Below are positions 1-7,515 of a DNA stretch of 21,368 nt, in pieces (within the stretch, counting starts at the first letter, position 1; each line of letters opens with the position of its first letter). Both the position numbers and the translations under genes were made by a program. Location: contig CAZNLL010000064.1 of assembly GCA_964573885.1 (NCBI GenBank), positions 1 through 21,368 of the forward strand, read 5' to 3'. The stretch is from CAZNLL01 sp964573885. Its GTDB lineage: Bacteria; Desulfobacterota; DSM-4660; Desulfatiglandales; Desulfatiglandaceae. The notes beneath the pieces are model-generated. The model saw only the letters and a program-made list of their open reading frames with translations, did not search any database and had not been told where the DNA came from.

Positions 1-1203
1 CTTTAATTGAAAGAGTTTCTTATCCTGGGTGGCCACTATATGGTAGAACCTGTCCTGGGGTACGTAGATGTAAGGGACGTCCTCCTGACGGCGGTAGAGA
101 AAATGAGAGAGGATCATCCTGTTGGTGGCTCTGTGCCCGATGATCATGATGTTCTGGGACGAATCACTCAGGTACAGTGATTTCTTAATCCCCCGGTCCA
201 CCCTGTCCTTCATGGACACATATCCCTCTCCCTCCGGGTAGATATAGTTGTATTTGTCTTCCTTTCTTGCCCTGTAGACCTGGGGCATGGTCTCCCTGAT
301 CTCTTCATAACTCATGCATTCACAAACGCCGCTGTCGATCTCATTGAATTCGTCCAGGGGAATGATGGTGCAATGCTTTTGCATTGCGGAAATGGGCCTC
401 GCCGTCTCGATGGTGCGTCGTTTATTGCTGGTGAAGATGACGGGAACCGTTCTTTTCTTGAAGTATTCGGCCAAGGCCCAAGCCTGGGCCTTGCCTTGTT
501 CTGTAAGAGGAGAGTCCCCCCCGATCCTGTTTTCCAGGTTGAAGTAGGTCTCCCCGTGACGGATCAAAAAGAGATTCTTGACCGTATCGGTCACCAGGAA
601 GTCACGGATCCGGTCGTAAAAGGGGATATCTCCTCCAATATCTTCCTGGAAGATTCGGTTGTTGAGGGAGTCCAATTTGATGAAGTTCTTTTCCCTCTTG
701 AGAGGGGTGTAGATGCTCTCGTAGTAGCGGATCCGGCGTTCAAAGCTTTTAACGGCCGCCTCTTTGTCCAGGTGTTTGAATTCGTCCTGGTCCGTTTTTC
801 TCAGGATACTCGCCTCCAGGATGGCTCTGTCGTAGTTGATGCATTCTATGAAAAGGATGGGATGATCATCCAGGGAGCGAATGATCGTCTGCCTGCGGTT
901 TTGGCTCACATTCGTGGCATCCAGAATGGCTACATGTCCCCCGCGCCTGAGGTAGGCCTTGGCCCGTTTAATATTGGTGACGGCGATCTTCTCCCTCAAG
1001 GCCGCCCCTTCTTTGTTCTTGGGGTCATAAAACTCGGCTGAGTGGGTGTCTCTCCGGGAGAGCCTCCTCCTGAGGTCACCGTTGTTAAAAATCCTTGCCT
1101 TCCGCTGGTCCATGAGGAAACTGTCTTTGAGCTTGGTGGCGAGGGTCGATTTCCCCCTGGCGGGAAGGCCTACCATGGCAATGTAGAGCTTGTTCGGTTT
1201 CAT
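1..1203 (-). CDS. Bifunctional 6-phosphofructo-2-kinase/fructose-2,6-bisphosphatase homologue (3' end beyond left edge)
   Basis: Reading the minus strand from ATG at 1203 gives 401 open codons to the window edge with no stop, so only the C-terminal tail is missing. The kinase half (about residues 1-205) has the P-loop GLPARGKS (12-19), as in eukaryotic PFKFB enzymes. The C-terminal half is a histidine phosphatase: LIRHGE with H216, NEIDSGVCE with E288, and a second histidine H357 in IIGHRATNR. These are the phosphohistidine, acid and partner-histidine positions of FBPase-2. The NEID-GVCE and YEEIR segments align closely with the animal enzyme from memory. The predicted role is synthesis and breakdown of fructose-2,6-bisphosphate in the cytoplasm. 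No upstream in-frame start was seen and the Shine-Dalgarno is weak. A plain phosphoglycerate-mutase-like phosphatase is unlikely because both domains are present. Bacterial PFKFB homologues are known but uncommon; I recall them in sulfate reducers. Confidence 0.9.
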   Translation of the reverse strand, partial: MKPNKLYIAMVGLPARGKSTLATKLKDSFLMDQRKARIFNNGDLRRRLSRRDTHSAEFYDPKNKEGAALREKIAVTNIKRAKAYLRRGGHVAILDATNVSQNRRQTIIRSLDDHPILFIECINYDRAILEASILRKTDQDEFKHLDKEAAVKSFERRIRYYESIYTPLKREKNFIKLDSLNNRIFQEDIGGDIPFYDRIRDFLVTDTVKNLFLIRHGETYFNLENRIGGDSPLTEQGKAQAWALAEYFKKRTVPVIFTSNKRRTIETARPISAMQKHCTIIPLDEFNEIDSGVCECMSYEEIRETMPQVYRARKEDKYNYIYPEGEGYVSMKDRVDRGIKKSLYLSDSSQNIMIIGHRATNRMILSHFLYRRQEDVPYIYVPQDRFYHIVATQDKKLFQLK

Positions 1204-1262
1204 GGGCTGAATCTTATCGGGGGGAGCCAAAAATGCAATACAAAAAGGCCCGCCGGATAGGC

Positions 1263-1290
1263 TTGCATTTTTTCCAAAAGGCACTATAAT
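1263..1290 (+). promoter_or_regulatory. Sigma70-like promoter for the Bax inhibitor-1 family gene
   Basis: TTGCAT (1263-1268) and a perfect TATAAT (1285-1290) are separated by 16 bp. Transcription would start near 1297, about 35 bases before the ATG at 1332. The promoter lies in the divergent region between the PFK-2-like gene and this gene. The -35 box overlaps the right arm of a short inverted repeat (AAAAATGCAA at 1230-1239, TTGCATTTTT at 1263-1272). Confidence 0.7.
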
Positions 1291-1331
1291 TGGCGCAAAT
1301 TAGAGCACTGGACTTTACTGGAGGAAGAAAA

Positions 1332-2039
1332 ATGCAGCAGGCTTCCCTTTCAACAAGCGAAAGAACCCAGGTCCTGGTCAACGGATTTGTAAGGAGTGTT
1401 TATAACTGGATGGCGGGGGGGCTGGCCCTCACCGGGTTTGTGGCCCTATATGTATCCACCAGTAAGACCATTTTGGACCTTATCTTCGGAAACCCCTTTG
1501 TGTTTTTCTTCCTGATTCTTATTGAATTGGGTCTGGTCTTTGCCATCAGCGGTATGGTCGCCAGGATGAGCGCCGGGACCGCGACTTCCCTTTTTATCCT
1601 TTACGCCGGACTCAATGGGGTGACCCTGTCTTTTATCTTCCTCCTATACACCCGCACCTCCATTGTGAGCACCTTCTTTATTTGTGCAGGCACCTTTGTG
1701 GCATGCAGCATCTACGGCTGGGTGACCAAGAAGGATTTGACCTCCTGGGGCGGGTTTTTGACCATGGGGCTTATTGGTATCATCATCGCCTCCCTGGTCA
1801 ATATGTTCATTCGAAGCAGTGCCATGAGCATGGTGATAAGCTATATCGGGGTATTTGTCTTTGTCGGCCTTACGGCCTATGATACCCAGAAATTAAAGAA
1901 CATGGCCCTTTCCCAGCCCGCCGGCCTTGATGGAGCCGTGGTGCGAAAAGGAGCGATTCTCGGGGCCCTTTCGCTGTATCTTGACTTCATCAACCTCTTT
2001 TTGATGCTTCTTAGGATATTCGGACAGAGCAGGGAATAA
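1332..2039 (+). CDS. Bax inhibitor-1 family membrane protein (YccA/YbhL-like)
   Basis: 235 residues, almost entirely hydrophobic with about seven membrane segments after a short polar N-terminus. Near the C-terminus is AYDTQKLKNMA, matching the conserved aspartate-containing YDTQK segment of the BI-1 (UPF0005) family. Family members are inner-membrane proteins; some behave as pH-gated calcium leak channels and E. coli YccA modulates the FtsH protease. The ATG at 1332 is chosen because GGAGGAAG (1320-1327) sits at correct spacing; a TTG 42 bases upstream overlaps the -10 box and cannot be the start. It appears to be a single-gene transcript. The specific function here is unknown. Confidence 0.9.
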   Translation: MQQASLSTSERTQVLVNGFVRSVYNWMAGGLALTGFVALYVSTSKTILDLIFGNPFVFFFLILIELGLVFAISGMVARMSAGTATSLFILYAGLNGVTLSFIFLLYTRTSIVSTFFICAGTFVACSIYGWVTKKDLTSWGGFLTMGLIGIIIASLVNMFIRSSAMSMVISYIGVFVFVGLTAYDTQKLKNMALSQPAGLDGAVVRKGAILGALSLYLDFINLFLMLLRIFGQSRE

Positions 2040-2138
2040 CAGACAAAGCCTGCAAAAACACTCAAAGGCTCATCCTTATTCCGCTGCCTGGGTTCTTGTC
2101 CTTCCAGGGGGATCGTGCGCCAAGAAGGGGACGCAAGA

Positions 2139-3074
2139 ATGGAACCCTCCTACCTCAAGCTTTACCGTGAAGGCCGCCTGCAGGAGCGGGTGCAGAAGTT
2201 ACAGGGCCTCATGGACGCCTGCACCCTGTGTCCCCGTCAATGCGGCGTGGCAAGGCTGGAAGGGGAGACCGGTTATTGCGGGATCGGGAGAAAGGCCAAG
2301 GTTGCCAGCTATAACGCCCACTTTGGGGAGGAGGAGCCCTTGGTGGGTCGAAACGGTTCCGGGACCATTTTTTTGAGCTCCTGCAATCTGCTCTGTTGCT
2401 TTTGCCAGAATTATGATATCAGTCACCAGGCCGAAGGGGTGGAGGTAGAGCCTGAGCAGATGGCCGCCATGATGGCCCATCTGGCTGAGAGGGGCTGCCA
2501 TAATATCAATTTTGTGACACCCACCCACCTGATCCCTCAGATTCTGGAGGCCCTGATCCCGGCCGTAGAGGAGGGATTAAACGTTCCATTGGTATATAAT
2601 TCAAGTGGTTATGATCGAAAAGAAACCCTGGAGCTTCTGGACGGCGTCTTTGACATCTATATGCCGGATTTTAAGTTCTGGGACAGCAAATGGTCCGAGA
2701 GGTATTGTAACGCCCCGGATTACCGGGAGGTTGCTGTGGAGGCGATCAAGGAAATGTACCGGCAGACAGGAGACCTCACCATGGATCAGGACGGCATCGC
2801 CTTGAAGGGTTTGCTGGTGAGGCATCTGGTCATGCCCAACGGGGTGGCCGGAACCGAAGAGATTATGGAATTCATTGCCCGTGAAGTATCTTCCAATACC
2901 TATGTGAATGTGATGGATCAATACCATCCTTGCGGTACCGCTGATAAGGATGAGTTTATTAATCGGCGGCTTAGTGCCGAGGAATATAGAAACGCCGTGG
3001 ATTCCGCCCGCAGGGCAGGGCTGAGTCGCCTCGATCCCAGAGAAAAGCGCCGCCTCTTCTTCAGGCTCTTATGA
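2139..3074 (+). CDS. Radical SAM protein, PflA/PflX-like (COG1313 type)
   Basis: 311 residues from ATG 2139. The radical SAM cluster motif CX3CX2C is seen as CNLLCCFC (C82, C86, C89), with the following QNY typical of pyruvate formate-lyase activase-like proteins. An N-terminal cysteine set (C28, C31, C35, C47) fits the extra motif of the PflX branch. The family cleaves S-adenosylmethionine to make a radical; the substrate of this branch is unknown to me. ATG 2139 is preferred because AAGAAGGGG lies about 8 bases upstream; GTG 2115 is an alternative with its own AGGGGG. Its stop overlaps the next start (ATGA), so it is probably translated together with the downstream phosphatase. Confidence 0.88.
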   Translation: MEPSYLKLYREGRLQERVQKLQGLMDACTLCPRQCGVARLEGETGYCGIGRKAKVASYNAHFGEEEPLVGRNGSGTIFLSSCNLLCCFCQNYDISHQAEGVEVEPEQMAAMMAHLAERGCHNINFVTPTHLIPQILEALIPAVEEGLNVPLVYNSSGYDRKETLELLDGVFDIYMPDFKFWDSKWSERYCNAPDYREVAVEAIKEMYRQTGDLTMDQDGIALKGLLVRHLVMPNGVAGTEEIMEFIAREVSSNTYVNVMDQYHPCGTADKDEFINRRLSAEEYRNAVDSARRAGLSRLDPREKRRLFFRLL

Positions 3075-3718
3075 ACGACCAACGGATATTTATAGTCGGA
3101 GATATTCACGGGTGCCTTGACCCTTTCAAAAGGCTCATGGACCGGATCCCTTGGCGTCCAAGTCAGGACCGCCTTATTTTTCTGGGCGACTACATTGACC
3201 GGGGTGAGAACGCCAGGGGTGTGGTCGACTATATTGTGGCCATTTCCCGGTGCTCCGCCAAAGTGGACTGCCTCCTGGGAAACCACGAGGCCATCTTAAT
3301 GGATTACCTTGAAAACAAGGACCACGGCCTTTTCTTGATTAACGGGGGGTGGAGCACAGTGGAGAGTTACGGGAGCCGGGGCGGGGCAGATCTTAATTCC
3401 CTGATTCCGCCGGAGCACATGGACTTCTACAAGTCCCTCAAGACCTATGTGGAATTGGAGGACTATTATGTGGTCCATGCCGGATTCAGGCCGGGTGTGC
3501 CCATGGAGGCCCAGGTGCTGGAGGACATGGTCTGGATCAGAGAGCCTTTTATCTATTCGGATTATGACTTTGGAAAGAGGGTTATTTTCGGCCACACCCC
3601 CTTTGAAGAGCCCCTGGTCATGAAGAATAAGATCGGCGTGGACACGGGGGCGGTTTACGGAAACAAATTGACCTGCCTGGAGCTGCCATCCCTGAAGTTC
3701 CATTCGGTAGAGGCCTGA
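3071..3718 (+). CDS. PPP-family metallophosphoesterase (Ser/Thr protein phosphatase or Ap4A-hydrolase-like)
   Basis: 215 residues with the full metallophosphatase signature: GDIHG (10-14), GDYIDRG (39-45), GNHE (70-73), a histidine in VVHAGF (H136) and IFGHTP with H175. These bind two metal ions and hydrolyse phosphoesters. The compact size fits bacterial PrpA/PrpE/ApaH-like enzymes, and sequence alone does not separate phosphoprotein from dinucleotide substrates. It is cytoplasmic, with no signal peptide or membrane segment. The start overlaps the upstream stop by 4 bases (ATGA) and the next gene starts 4 bases after its stop, so the three genes form a coupled operon. Confidence 0.9.
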   Translation: MNDQRIFIVGDIHGCLDPFKRLMDRIPWRPSQDRLIFLGDYIDRGENARGVVDYIVAISRCSAKVDCLLGNHEAILMDYLENKDHGLFLINGGWSTVESYGSRGGADLNSLIPPEHMDFYKSLKTYVELEDYYVVHAGFRPGVPMEAQVLEDMVWIREPFIYSDYDFGKRVIFGHTPFEEPLVMKNKIGVDTGAVYGNKLTCLELPSLKFHSVEA

Positions 3719-3722
3719 TTAT

Positions 3723-4553
3723 TTGATAGGGATCACAGCCACTGTTCCAGTCGAGATCATCTTTGCCGCAGGCCTCAGACCTGTGGATTTAAACAACCTC
3801 TTTATCACCTCCCCGCAACCCAGAAGCCTGGTGGGTCAGGCCGAGGCGGCGGGCTTTTCACATACCATCTGCGCCTGGATCAAGGGGATTTACGCCTCGG
3901 TCATTAACCATAACATCAAAAAGGTGGTGGCCGTCACCGGTGGAGACTGCAGCAACACCATCGCCCTGGGGGAAATCCTGAGCAGAAAGGGGGTGGAGGT
4001 CCTCTCCTTTGAATACCCCCTGAACCGGAACCGGGAGGCCCTCCACTCCCAGATGGACCAACTGCGNNNNNNNNNNNNNNNNNNNNNNNNNNNNNNNNNN
4101 NNNNNNNNNNNNNNNNNNNNNNNNNNNNNNNNNNNNNNNNNNNNNNNNNNNNNNNNNNNNNNNNNNCGCCTGGGCTATCTGGGGGTGCCTCCCATATTCA
4201 GCCAATTCTATGAGCACATTGAGTCCCTGGGCGCCAGGGTGGTCTTTAACGAGGTCCAGAGACAGTTCAGCATGCCTTTTGAATGCGAGGATATTGTGGA
4301 TCAGTATCTGGCCTATACCTACCCTTATGACATCGACGGAAGGCTCAGGGATATTGAAGGGGCTGTGCGCGAGCGGGGGCTAAAAGGTCTTATCCATTAC
4401 ACCCAGACCTTTTGTTACAGGCAGATCTACGATATTGTGCTCAGGGAGAGCCTGCCCGTCCCGGTCCTCACCCTGGAGGGCGACAGGCCCGGGGCCATCG
4501 ATACCCGGACGGCCCTTCGCATTGAAACCTTTGTGGAAATGCTTCGGACTTAA
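3723..4553 (+). CDS. 2-hydroxyacyl-CoA dehydratase D-component family protein (HgdB/COG1775-like), interrupted by assembly gap
   Basis: The reading begins TVPVEIIFAAGLRPVDLNN and includes ICAWIKG (C50) and TGGDCSN (C76); after the gap come LGYLGVPPI, FNEVQRQFSMP and a late cysteine in TFCYRQ. This pattern belongs to the HgdB/BcrB/FldC family, whose cysteines bind a [4Fe-4S] cluster. TTG 3723 is the start because an in-frame TAG (3708-3710) blocks anything earlier. A run of 100 N spans about residues 115-148. Both sides stay in the same frame, but remembered family members have more residues here, so the true gap may be longer. Classical enzymes need a partner subunit and an ATP-driven activator; neither is in the window, so the reaction is unassigned. 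Confidence 0.85.
   Translation: MIGITATVPVEIIFAAGLRPVDLNNLFITSPQPRSLVGQAEAAGFSHTICAWIKGIYASVINHNIKKVVAVTGGDCSNTIALGEILSRKGVEVLSFEYPLNRNREALHSQMDQLXXXXXXXXXXXXXXXXXXXXXXXXXXXXXXXXXXRLGYLGVPPIFSQFYEHIESLGARVVFNEVQRQFSMPFECEDIVDQYLAYTYPYDIDGRLRDIEGAVRERGLKGLIHYTQTFCYRQIYDIVLRESLPVPVLTLEGDRPGAIDTRTALRIETFVEMLRT
4067..4166. other. Assembly gap (100 N)
   Basis: Exactly 100 N bases, the conventional length for a scaffold gap of unknown size. It falls inside the dehydratase-family gene, so that gene's real length and the downstream spacing are uncertain. Confidence 0.99.
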
Positions 4554-4641
4554 ACCCCGTTTTTGCAAACGCATCGGGCTCCTAGACATATAAAATCAGT
4601 AATAACAGAAATTTAAAGCGCCTTTTTTGCAACAACGGGGT
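4554..4641. repeat. Long-spaced inverted repeat between convergent genes
   Basis: ACCCCGTTTTTGCAA (4554-4568) and TTGCAACAACGGGGT (4627-4641) are reverse complements with one mismatch in 15. They are separated by 58 AT-rich bases. They fill the space between the convergent dehydratase-family and fbp genes. They could form a bidirectional termination structure, but there is no classic T-tract outside the stem. Remnant ends of a small element are another possibility. Confidence 0.5.
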
Positions 4642-4646
4642 AAACC

Positions 4647-5681
4647 CTACGATCGCTTACCGCTGATGAATCCTTCCGCCAACTCCACGTCCTGTTTGCT
4701 CCCGATGTATAGGGGTACCCGCTGGTGGAGCTCGGTGGGCTCTATCTCCAGGATGGGCCGGTGACCGTCACTGGCATAGCCGCCCGCTTCCTTGGCCACC
4801 AGGGCCAGGGGATTGGCCTCCACCATGAGGCGTAGCTTGCCTGTGGGCTTTTTGGGGTCCTTTTTGTCTGCAGGGTACATAAAAATGCCCCCTTTGAGGA
4901 GGTTTCGGTGAAAATCGGCCACAAGGCTGCCTACGTACCTGGATGTATAAGGCCTCCCGGTTTCGCGGTCCGGGGTCTTGAAGTAGTTAATGAGGGCGGT
5001 GGTGTTTTCATCCCAGTAGGGGTAATTGCCCTCATTGACACTGTAGATTTTTCCTTTTTCAGGGATGCGAATGTATTCGTGGGAAAGGAGGAATTCGCCC
5101 ACACTGGGAAACAGGGTGAACCCATGGACCCCGGTCCCGTTTCCCGTGGTGTAGACCATAATCGTGCTGGAGCCGTAGATGAAATACCCGGCCGCCACCT
5201 GGGCCATCCCCGGTTGGAGCACATCGTTGAGGAGCGGCTCGGAACTCGATCCATTGCTCTTTCTCCTGAATATGCCGAAAATGGTCCCTATACTGACGTT
5301 CACATCAATATTGGAAGACCCATCCAAGGGATCGAAGAGGAGGATGTAATCGCCCTTGGGGTATTTAGAGGGGATATCGATCAGATCCGGGTCTTCCTCT
5401 GAACCCATGCACCACAATTGACCGATATGCTGCATGCGCTCAATGATGATCTGGTTGGCGAAGATGTCCAGTTTCTGGACCTGTTCTTCCTGCACATTGA
5501 TCCTGCCCGTCGGCCCCAATATATCCACAAGGCCGGCCTTGTTCACCTCCCTGGAAATCACCTTGGCCGCAACAATCAATTCATTAAGCAGGGTGGTAAA
5601 GGCACCGGTGGCACCGGGATTTTCCCGTTGCTGATTCAGGATGTGCTGGGTGATGGTGGTTCCAACGCCTTGTTTTTTCAT
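4647..5681 (-). CDS. fbp: Fructose-1,6-bisphosphatase, class I
   Basis: 344 residues, normal for class I FBPase. The metal and phosphate site LFDPLDGSSN is intact, as are NEG, SRYVGSLVADFHR, FMYPAD and GKLRLMVEANP of the sugar-phosphate pocket. The enzyme hydrolyses fructose-1,6-bisphosphate to fructose-6-phosphate, the committed step of gluconeogenesis. ATG 5681 is chosen over a codon 18 bases upstream because GGGAGG (5689-5694) lies 7 bases before it. In the N-terminal AMP-site segment the protein reads ATGAFT, with alanine where the mammalian enzyme has glutamate, and aspartate before the tyrosine of GDYILLF where the mammalian enzyme has lysine. AMP control may therefore differ. Confidence 0.97.
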   Translation of the reverse strand: MKKQGVGTTITQHILNQQRENPGATGAFTTLLNELIVAAKVISREVNKAGLVDILGPTGRINVQEEQVQKLDIFANQIIIERMQHIGQLWCMGSEEDPDLIDIPSKYPKGDYILLFDPLDGSSNIDVNVSIGTIFGIFRRKSNGSSSEPLLNDVLQPGMAQVAAGYFIYGSSTIMVYTTGNGTGVHGFTLFPSVGEFLLSHEYIRIPEKGKIYSVNEGNYPYWDENTTALINYFKTPDRETGRPYTSRYVGSLVADFHRNLLKGGIFMYPADKKDPKKPTGKLRLMVEANPLALVAKEAGGYASDGHRPILEIEPTELHQRVPLYIGSKQDVELAEGFISGKRS

Positions 5682-5797
5682 TTTTGAACCTCCCTTCAAA
5701 AACTGGGTTACAAAGGCTTGGCCTGGAAGCCCGAGGGACCTTATTCTCCCCCGTGTTTGCTTCCCGGTCGAATGGGGCTGCAGGAGAGGCCAGGGCC

Positions 5798-6286
5798 TTA
5801 GTATTTGAGGAGGGAATCCCAGAATTCCGGGTCTTCCTCCTTCCAGTTGGGACCGAACCTTCTATCGCAAAAACCACTGAGCCTTTCATACCATTTGAGG
5901 ATCACGTTTTTTTTCTTTTCCATGGCCTCCAGGATATCGGCCACATAGATATCGATTTTTCCGATTTCGTCCTTGGGTACATAATAGGAGGCCCCCTTTT
6001 CAAAGGATTTCTTGAGGCTCTCCTTTGAGATGGCATGGGCCGTGAGCATCAGGGCCGGGATATTTTTTTTCCGGGCGATATCGAGGAGTTCATATCCTCT
6101 CACCCCCATAATATCCAGCACGGCCACGTGGTAGTAATTGTTCTCCAGCAGCTCCCTGGCCTGTTCATAGGTGGAGGCCCTGTCTATCTTGCACTTGTCC
6201 AGAACCTCGGCCAGGAAATCAAGGATGTCTTCTTCATCGTCGACGATTAAGACCCTTTTTCCTTTGAGTATTTTATCAGGGTCCAT
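5798..6286 (-). CDS. Single-domain response regulator with short C-terminal extension
   Basis: 162 residues. A receiver domain (about 10-122) has the acidic pair D16-D17, phospho-acceptor D58 in VAVLDIM, T82 in MLTAHA and K105 in YVPKDE, all required for phosphorylation. No DNA-binding or enzymatic output domain follows, only about 40 residues rich in W, E and D (EEDPEFWDSLL near the end). It probably acts by protein-protein contact. The start is ATG 6286, with AAAGGAGGT placed 7 bases upstream; the track-longer form starting 21 bases earlier lacks this. No histidine kinase is nearby. The AI-2E family gene ends 39 bases upstream on the same strand, so co-transcription is possible. Confidence 0.92.
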   Translation of the reverse strand: MDPDKILKGKRVLIVDDEEDILDFLAEVLDKCKIDRASTYEQARELLENNYYHVAVLDIMGVRGYELLDIARKKNIPALMLTAHAISKESLKKSFEKGASYYVPKDEIGKIDIYVADILEAMEKKKNVILKWYERLSGFCDRRFGPNWKEEDPEFWDSLLKY

Positions 6287-6325
6287 GGTCAATACCTCCT
6301 TTAACATGGGGTGGCGGTAAAATGC

Positions 6326-7387
6326 CTAGAAGGCTTGTTCTTTGTATTCCAGCCTGTATATCTCCGCAAGGGTCAAAAATATAGTGATAATCAGGGGGCC
6401 GTAAATAATGCCCAAGATCCCGAAAAGTTTTAATCCTCCCAGGATTCCTATGAACACCAGGAGGGAATTCATTTGCATCCCCTTACCGATCACACGGGGT
6501 TTGACCAGATATTCGGTAATGGAACTGTAGAGGAGGTTGTAGGCCAGGAAGGCGATGCCGGTGGCAATCTTGCCCTGGATAAAGAGGATGACCGTGGCCG
6601 GCACAAACACGATGGAAGCGCCCACAATGGGCAGAAAGGCCATGAACGTCAGGACCGTGCCCCAGAGAAAGGGGGAGGGAAGGTCAAAGAGATAAAACCC
6701 AAACCCCCCCAGGGTGCCCTGGATGATCCCGGACATGCCGTTTCCGAAGATGACGGCCCGGCCCATCTCCTGAAATTTGCTGGCCACCTTCTCCAGCTGT
6801 TCCCTGGGGACCGGAATGAGTTGAATCAGGTAGTCCTTGAGGCGCCCTCCGTCCCTGAACATGTAATAGATGATGAGGATCATCAGAAAGAAATGGAGCA
6901 ATACGTTGAAAAAATTGGAGGCAATCGACCTGATCTGTTTATAGAGGAAGAGTCCCACCCATTTCCCCACGTTTCCGGCCACCTTTTCCACGGCCTCAGG
7001 TGAGAGGTCCATCCCCGTCAATTTTCCCAGTTTCCTGACCCGAATCGCCCAAATGGAGTCGCCTTTCAGGGCCTCCTGTATTTTTTTGAGGGAAACAGCA
7101 CTCCGGGTGCGCGTATAAAAGTCATAGGCTTCGTTGGACAGGGTGCCCACGAACCACCCGATGGGGATGATCAAGATGATGAGGATGGAAATGCTCATAA
7201 ACAAGGAGGCCGGGATTTCGTGTCCCCTAAAAACCCTTTTGATCCAGAAATACATGGGATAGGACACGCTGGCGATGAGAAGGCCCAGCACGATGGCGGA
7301 AACATAGGTCCAGAAGAGACTTACGAGCAGAATGGCGGACCCGATCAAGAAAATTAGAAACAGTTTGGAACCGTGCTGTTTTTCCAT
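6326..7387 (-). CDS. AI-2E/PerM family transporter
   Basis: 353 residues with repeated hydrophobic segments: two near the N-terminus, a polar stretch (about 80-150), then five or more in the C-terminal half. The LPFLWGT...AFLPIVGA-type region and the terminal GLKLFGILGIIYGPL are typical of the PerM/TqsA (AI-2E transporter) family. Members include TqsA, linked to AI-2 export, and Na+/H+ antiporters; the substrate cannot be told from sequence. ATG 7387 is used, with a weak GAGAGG upstream. It is followed closely by the response regulator on the same strand. Confidence 0.88.
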   Translation of the reverse strand: MEKQHGSKLFLIFLIGSAILLVSLFWTYVSAIVLGLLIASVSYPMYFWIKRVFRGHEIPASLFMSISILIILIIPIGWFVGTLSNEAYDFYTRTRSAVSLKKIQEALKGDSIWAIRVRKLGKLTGMDLSPEAVEKVAGNVGKWVGLFLYKQIRSIASNFFNVLLHFFLMILIIYYMFRDGGRLKDYLIQLIPVPREQLEKVASKFQEMGRAVIFGNGMSGIIQGTLGGFGFYLFDLPSPFLWGTVLTFMAFLPIVGASIVFVPATVILFIQGKIATGIAFLAYNLLYSSITEYLVKPRVIGKGMQMNSLLVFIGILGGLKLFGILGIIYGPLIITIFLTLAEIYRLEYKEQAF

Positions 7388-7515
7388 GTATCCGAAGCCT
7401 CTCGGCCCGATAATATAGTGAAGATCCAGGGGATAGTCAAAAACTTATTTCCCCTGTCAGGCGTGACGGCCCTGTTCCTTATGAGCAGAAAATCCTGTGA
7501 TAGAAAGGGGATAAC

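Noticed and set aside
373..1260. Plus-strand open frames over the left edge (222 and 72 codons)
   Set aside because: They lie antisense to the PFK-2/FBPase-2 gene, whose motifs are unmistakable; their own translations match nothing.
1290..1331. Upstream TTG start for the Bax inhibitor-1 gene
   Set aside because: It overlaps the TATAAT box and lacks a ribosome binding site; GGAGGAAG fits the ATG at 1332.
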